Shown here piece after piece: positions 61,147 through 64,000 of a stretch of 64,000 bases of DNA (the stretch's first letter is position 1; each line of letters starts with the position of its first letter). The stretch is from the NCBI RefSeq assembly GCF_004345665.1, contig NZ_SLWR01000014.1, positions 145,466 through 209,465 of the forward strand, in the 5' to 3' direction. The stretch is from Kribbella antiqua (GTDB taxonomy: Bacteria; Actinomycetota; Actinomycetes; Propionibacteriales; Kribbellaceae). Under the pieces are notes generated by a model, which was not told the origin of the DNA, did not search any database, and was given only the letters and a program-made list of their open reading frames with translations. Both the position numbers and the translations under genes were made by a program.

Positions 61147-62786
61147 GACGCCATCAGATCCTTCTCATCGGCCTTCGTGGCTGCTAAGGCCTCGACAACG
61201 CGGTCTACCGCGGCGACCAGTGCTGGGCGGTGGGCGACCATGAGCACCGTCCGAGCGCTCGCCCGCAGCCCGTTGATCACCGCGGCCTCGGCATCCGCGT
61301 CGAGGCCTGCTGTCGGCTCGTCGAGCAGCAGCACCGGCGCATCGGTGATGAGAGCCCGCGCCAGGGCGACCCGGCGCTGCTGGCCACCCGAAAGCAACTG
61401 CCCCTGCTCCCCCACCGGCTTGTCCAGGCGCAATTCGCCAGCCCCAGCCGTGGTGAGTGCGACGAGCACCTCCTCGTCGGACGCATCAGGACGACCGAGC
61501 CGCACGTTGTCGGCGACGGTGCCCATCCGCAGCCCCGGCCGCTGCGGCACCCACCCGAACTGCCGCCTCCACACCGCCGGCGCGAACTCGTCCGCAGCAC
61601 GGCCACCGGCAACGACCACACCACGCTCAGGCTCGACGAACCCCAGCAGCACCGACAATACGGTCGACTTCCCGGCACCACTCGGCCCGGTAAGCGCGAC
61701 CACCTCACCCGGCCGGAGCTCCAGATCAAAACCCTCCAACGCCGACTGCTCGCGACCCGGGTACCGCACCGCCACGTCGTACATGCACAGCGGGCTCACC
61801 CTCAGATCCGGCACGTCCGTGCGATCACCGCGCGCCGGCAACGGCGTCTCCATCACCCGGAACACCTCTTCGCTGGCTGCGACCCCGTCAGCGCTGGCGT
61901 GGAACTGTATGCCGACCTGCCGCAGCGGCAGATACGCCTCCGGAGCGAGGATCAGCACCATCAACGCCGTCTCCAGCCCGAGCTTCCCGTCCACCAGTCG
62001 CAGACCGACCCCCACCGCGACCAACGCCACCGAGATGCTGGCCAGCAACTCCAAGGCGAACGACGACAGGAACGCCAACCGCAGGCTGCTCATCGACGCG
62101 ATCCGGTGCTTGTCGGTCACCCGTCGTACGGCGGACTCCTGGGCCCTCGCACGTCCGAAGAGCTTGAGCGTGGGCAGTCCGCTGACCACATCGGCGAAAT
62201 GATGCGCCAGGACAGCCAGAGCGCGCTGGCGGCGCCGGCTGTGCGCCTGCGTCGCCCAACCGATCAGGGCCATGAAGATCGGAATCAACGGCAGGGTCAC
62301 CAGGACAGTGCCCGCCGCGATGAGGTCACCGGTCGCCATCCACCCGATCACGCCGGCCGGCACCGTTGACGCGAGGACCATCTGTGGCAGGTAACGGGCG
62401 AAGTAGGGGTCCAGGTCGTCGAGTCCCTTGGTCAGCAGGGTTGTGAGTGCACTGCTGCGTTCACCGCTCAGCCACACCGGTCCAAGCTTCAGCGAGTGCT
62501 CGAGCACCTGCCGTCGCAACGTCGACTTCACCGCCGCCGCCGCCCGCTGAGCAACCACCTCCTGTGCCCACACCAGACCGGCTCTCGCCGCGATAGCACT
62601 GGCCAGCACCAACGCCACCCCGCTCACTTCGGCGTCACGCTGTACAACATCGGTGATTCCGCGGGCGAGCAGGATCGCCTGGGCGATGATCAGCAGCCCG
62701 GTCGCAACACCGATCGTCACGGAGGCCACCAAGAACCGTTGTGCCGACCGGGCGCGCCGTAGCAGCCGCGGGTCGACCGGCTTCAT
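61143..62786 (-). CDS. cydD: Thiol reductant ABC exporter subunit CydD
   Basis: A 547-residue ABC half-transporter, partner of CydC. The membrane domain has six helices and the conserved FADVVSGLPTLKLFGRARAQ segment. The NBD has GPSGAGKSTVLSVLLG, LLSGGQQRRVALARALI and VLLLDEPTAGLDAD. The IQFHASADGVAASEEVF linker is typical of CydD. ATG at 62786 overlaps the cydB stop by ATGA, so cydB, cydD and cydC are translationally coupled, the usual actinomycete cydABDC order. Confidence 0.93.
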   Translation of the reverse strand: MKPVDPRLLRRARSAQRFLVASVTIGVATGLLIIAQAILLARGITDVVQRDAEVSGVALVLASAIAARAGLVWAQEVVAQRAAAAVKSTLRRQVLEHSLKLGPVWLSGERSSALTTLLTKGLDDLDPYFARYLPQMVLASTVPAGVIGWMATGDLIAAGTVLVTLPLIPIFMALIGWATQAHSRRRQRALAVLAHHFADVVSGLPTLKLFGRARAQESAVRRVTDKHRIASMSSLRLAFLSSFALELLASISVALVAVGVGLRLVDGKLGLETALMVLILAPEAYLPLRQVGIQFHASADGVAASEEVFRVMETPLPARGDRTDVPDLRVSPLCMYDVAVRYPGREQSALEGFDLELRPGEVVALTGPSGAGKSTVLSVLLGFVEPERGVVVAGGRAADEFAPAVWRRQFGWVPQRPGLRMGTVADNVRLGRPDASDEEVLVALTTAGAGELRLDKPVGEQGQLLSGGQQRRVALARALITDAPVLLLDEPTAGLDADAEAAVINGLRASARTVLMVAHRPALVAAVDRVVEALAATKADEKDLMAS

Positions 62787-63781
62787 GACACCGCTACCGG
62801 TTCAACCGTGACGCGCTTGCGGAACACCCAGTAGCTCCAGCCCTGGTAGAGGATGACCAGCGGCAGGACGATCGCAGCGATGAAGGTCATCAGCTTCAAC
62901 GTGTACGGCGTTGACGCGGCCTCGACCGTGGTCAGCGTCGACTGCGGGTCGAGGGTCGACGGCATCACAGCCGGGAACAATGCGGTAAACAACGACGCCA
63001 CGGCCAGCCCGACGGCGACCGTCGTACCCATGAACGCCCAGCCCTCCCGCGCGAGCTTGTTCGCCACCAACCCAACTCCGAGCGCGCCCGCGGCTAATCC
63101 GGCCAGAACTATCGAACCGGTGTCTCCTCGCAGGTCCTGCGCCCACGCCAGGAACCCAACTGTGAGGATCGCGGCGACCAGACCCGCGCGGGTGGCCAGG
63201 CGGTTGGCCCGGCGGCGAAGGTCGTCGGTGGTGCGCAGTGCCAAGAAGATCGCGCCGTGGGTGACGAAGACCGCGGTGAAGGCAACGGCACCGAAGAGGG
63301 CGAAGGGGTTCAGCAGGTCGCCGAGGCTGCCGACGTACTCATGGGAAGCGTCCAGCGGCACACCCCGGACCAGGTTCGCGAAGGTCAATCCCCACAGGAA
63401 GGCGGGCACCACCGACCCGATGGTGATGAGCGTGTCCATCCGCCCCCGCCACAGCAGGTCGTCCCGCTTGCCGCGGTACTCCAGGGCCACACCGCGCAGG
63501 ATCAGCGTCACCAGGATCGCGAAGAGCGGCAGGTAGAACCCGCTGAACAGCGTCGCGTACCACTCCGGGAACGCCGCGAACGTCGCCCCGCCGGCCACGA
63601 TCAGCCACACCTCGTTCCCGTCCCAGACCGGACCGATCGTGGTGATCACCGCACGCCGCTCAGCCTCGTCCCGGCCGAGCACCCGCAGCAGGATGCCGAC
63701 GCCGAAGTCGAACCCCTCCAGCACGAAGTACCCGATCCACAACCCCGCGATCGCGAGGAACCAAACAGTCGTGAGTTCCAT
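62783..63781 (-). CDS. cydB: Cytochrome bd ubiquinol/menaquinol oxidase subunit II
   Basis: A 332-residue membrane protein with eight or nine helices. The start (VWFLAIAGLWIGYFVLEGFD, then FGVGILL) is the CydB signature, and TIGPVWDGNEVWLIVAGGAT, then FAAFPEWYA, is the highly conserved second block. It pairs with CydA to form the high-affinity terminal oxidase reducing O2 to water with menaquinol. GAGGAG lies 7 bases before the ATG. It is 12 bases after the cydA stop. Confidence 0.95.
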   Translation of the reverse strand: MELTTVWFLAIAGLWIGYFVLEGFDFGVGILLRVLGRDEAERRAVITTIGPVWDGNEVWLIVAGGATFAAFPEWYATLFSGFYLPLFAILVTLILRGVALEYRGKRDDLLWRGRMDTLITIGSVVPAFLWGLTFANLVRGVPLDASHEYVGSLGDLLNPFALFGAVAFTAVFVTHGAIFLALRTTDDLRRRANRLATRAGLVAAILTVGFLAWAQDLRGDTGSIVLAGLAAGALGVGLVANKLAREGWAFMGTTVAVGLAVASLFTALFPAVMPSTLDPQSTLTTVEAASTPYTLKLMTFIAAIVLPLVILYQGWSYWVFRKRVTVEPVAVS

Positions 63782-63793
63782 CAGTCAGCTCCT

Positions 63794-64000
63794 CTAGTAC
63801 GCGAACGACAGCGGCTTCGCAGCGTCGTCCGGGGCATCCGGTTCAGGCTCGGCCGGCGTATCCGTACCGGCCAATCCCTTCCGGATGGTCCGGAACATCA
63901 GCTTCGTCTCCACCACCGCGAGTACGCCGTACAGGACGGTGAAGCCGGCCAGCGACGTGATCACCTCGGCGCTGGTCGTGCCCGGCGACACACCCGATGC
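63794..64000 (-). CDS. cydA: Cytochrome bd oxidase subunit I, C-terminal part (cut by window edge)
   Basis: The last 68 or so codons of a gene running in from the right. SPGTTSAEVITSLAGFTVLY, then GVLAVVE, is the final helix of CydA, followed by a polar tail rich in Glu, Pro and Asp ending LSFAY. Heme ligands and the Q-loop lie outside the window. It heads the cydABDC operon, so the promoter is also outside. Confidence 0.9.
   Translation of the reverse strand, partial: ASGVSPGTTSAEVITSLAGFTVLYGVLAVVETKLMFRTIRKGLAGTDTPAEPEPDAPDDAAKPLSFAY

Overview
High-GC actinomycete chromosome. WhiB, Rv1733c-like, ECF, LAL-type LuxR and CydABDC genes all point to Actinomycetota, and a soil genus such as Kribbella or a relative would fit. 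The genus is inferred from gene style only. Most real genes have GGAGG-type ribosome sites, and operon members often overlap by ATGA or GTGA.

1-15.6 kb: a cell-surface polysaccharide locus. The minus-strand operon (8427 to 171) encodes a Gfo/Idh dehydrogenase, a DegT aminotransferase, a hexapeptide acetyltransferase, an initiating sugar-phosphate transferase, a MurJ-like flippase, an O-antigen-ligase-like protein and a Wzz/BY-kinase-like protein. The plus-strand operon (8634 to 14164) encodes a secreted tandem polysaccharide deacetylase, a histidine phosphatase, a GT4 glycosyltransferase, a sulfotransferase-like protein and ATP sulfurylase. APS kinase converges on it. Together they suggest a diacetamido-uronate-containing, sulfated surface glycan.

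15.8-34.8 kb: an accessory region with an antiporter, a MerR/methyltransferase pair around a perfect 24-bp palindrome, a 3' half of tRNA-Ala (a possible integration scar), a large LAL regulator, two SDRs lacking the normal catalytic tyrosine, a BI-1 protein, a DHA2 exporter, a tandem muconolactone-isomerase-like protein, a VOC protein, a flavin disulfide reductase, and a TetR/P450 pair. Between them lie fragments: an acyl-CoA dehydrogenase tail, a decayed copy of the exporter/VOC block, a LuxR HTH remnant, a half SRAP gene abutting a half P-type ATPase, and a cysteine desulfurase tail.

35-46.5 kb: the most unusual part. One ATP-dependent DNA ligase gene is present in three pieces. Removing two intervening segments, each bounded by a 6-bp direct repeat, rejoins the ligase reading frame exactly. 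Segment 1 (3.35 kb) carries only a class III cyclase/STAND ATPase gene and has 13-bp imperfect terminal inverted repeats. Segment 2 (3.68 kb) carries a decayed ABC exporter pair. The 5' end of the ligase is cut off next to a membrane-anchored STAND NTPase with 42-residue TPR repeats. No transposase is visible in the window.

46.6-64 kb: a second LAL regulator, a MarR/OhrR regulator with a divergent small membrane protein, a WhiB gene coupled to a 33-codon leader, GAPDH, an Rv1733c-like protein, two alpha/beta hydrolases, an ECF sigma factor with a truncated SnoaL tail, a GH15 enzyme, a LAL pseudogene, and the cytochrome bd operon cydABDC running off the right edge.
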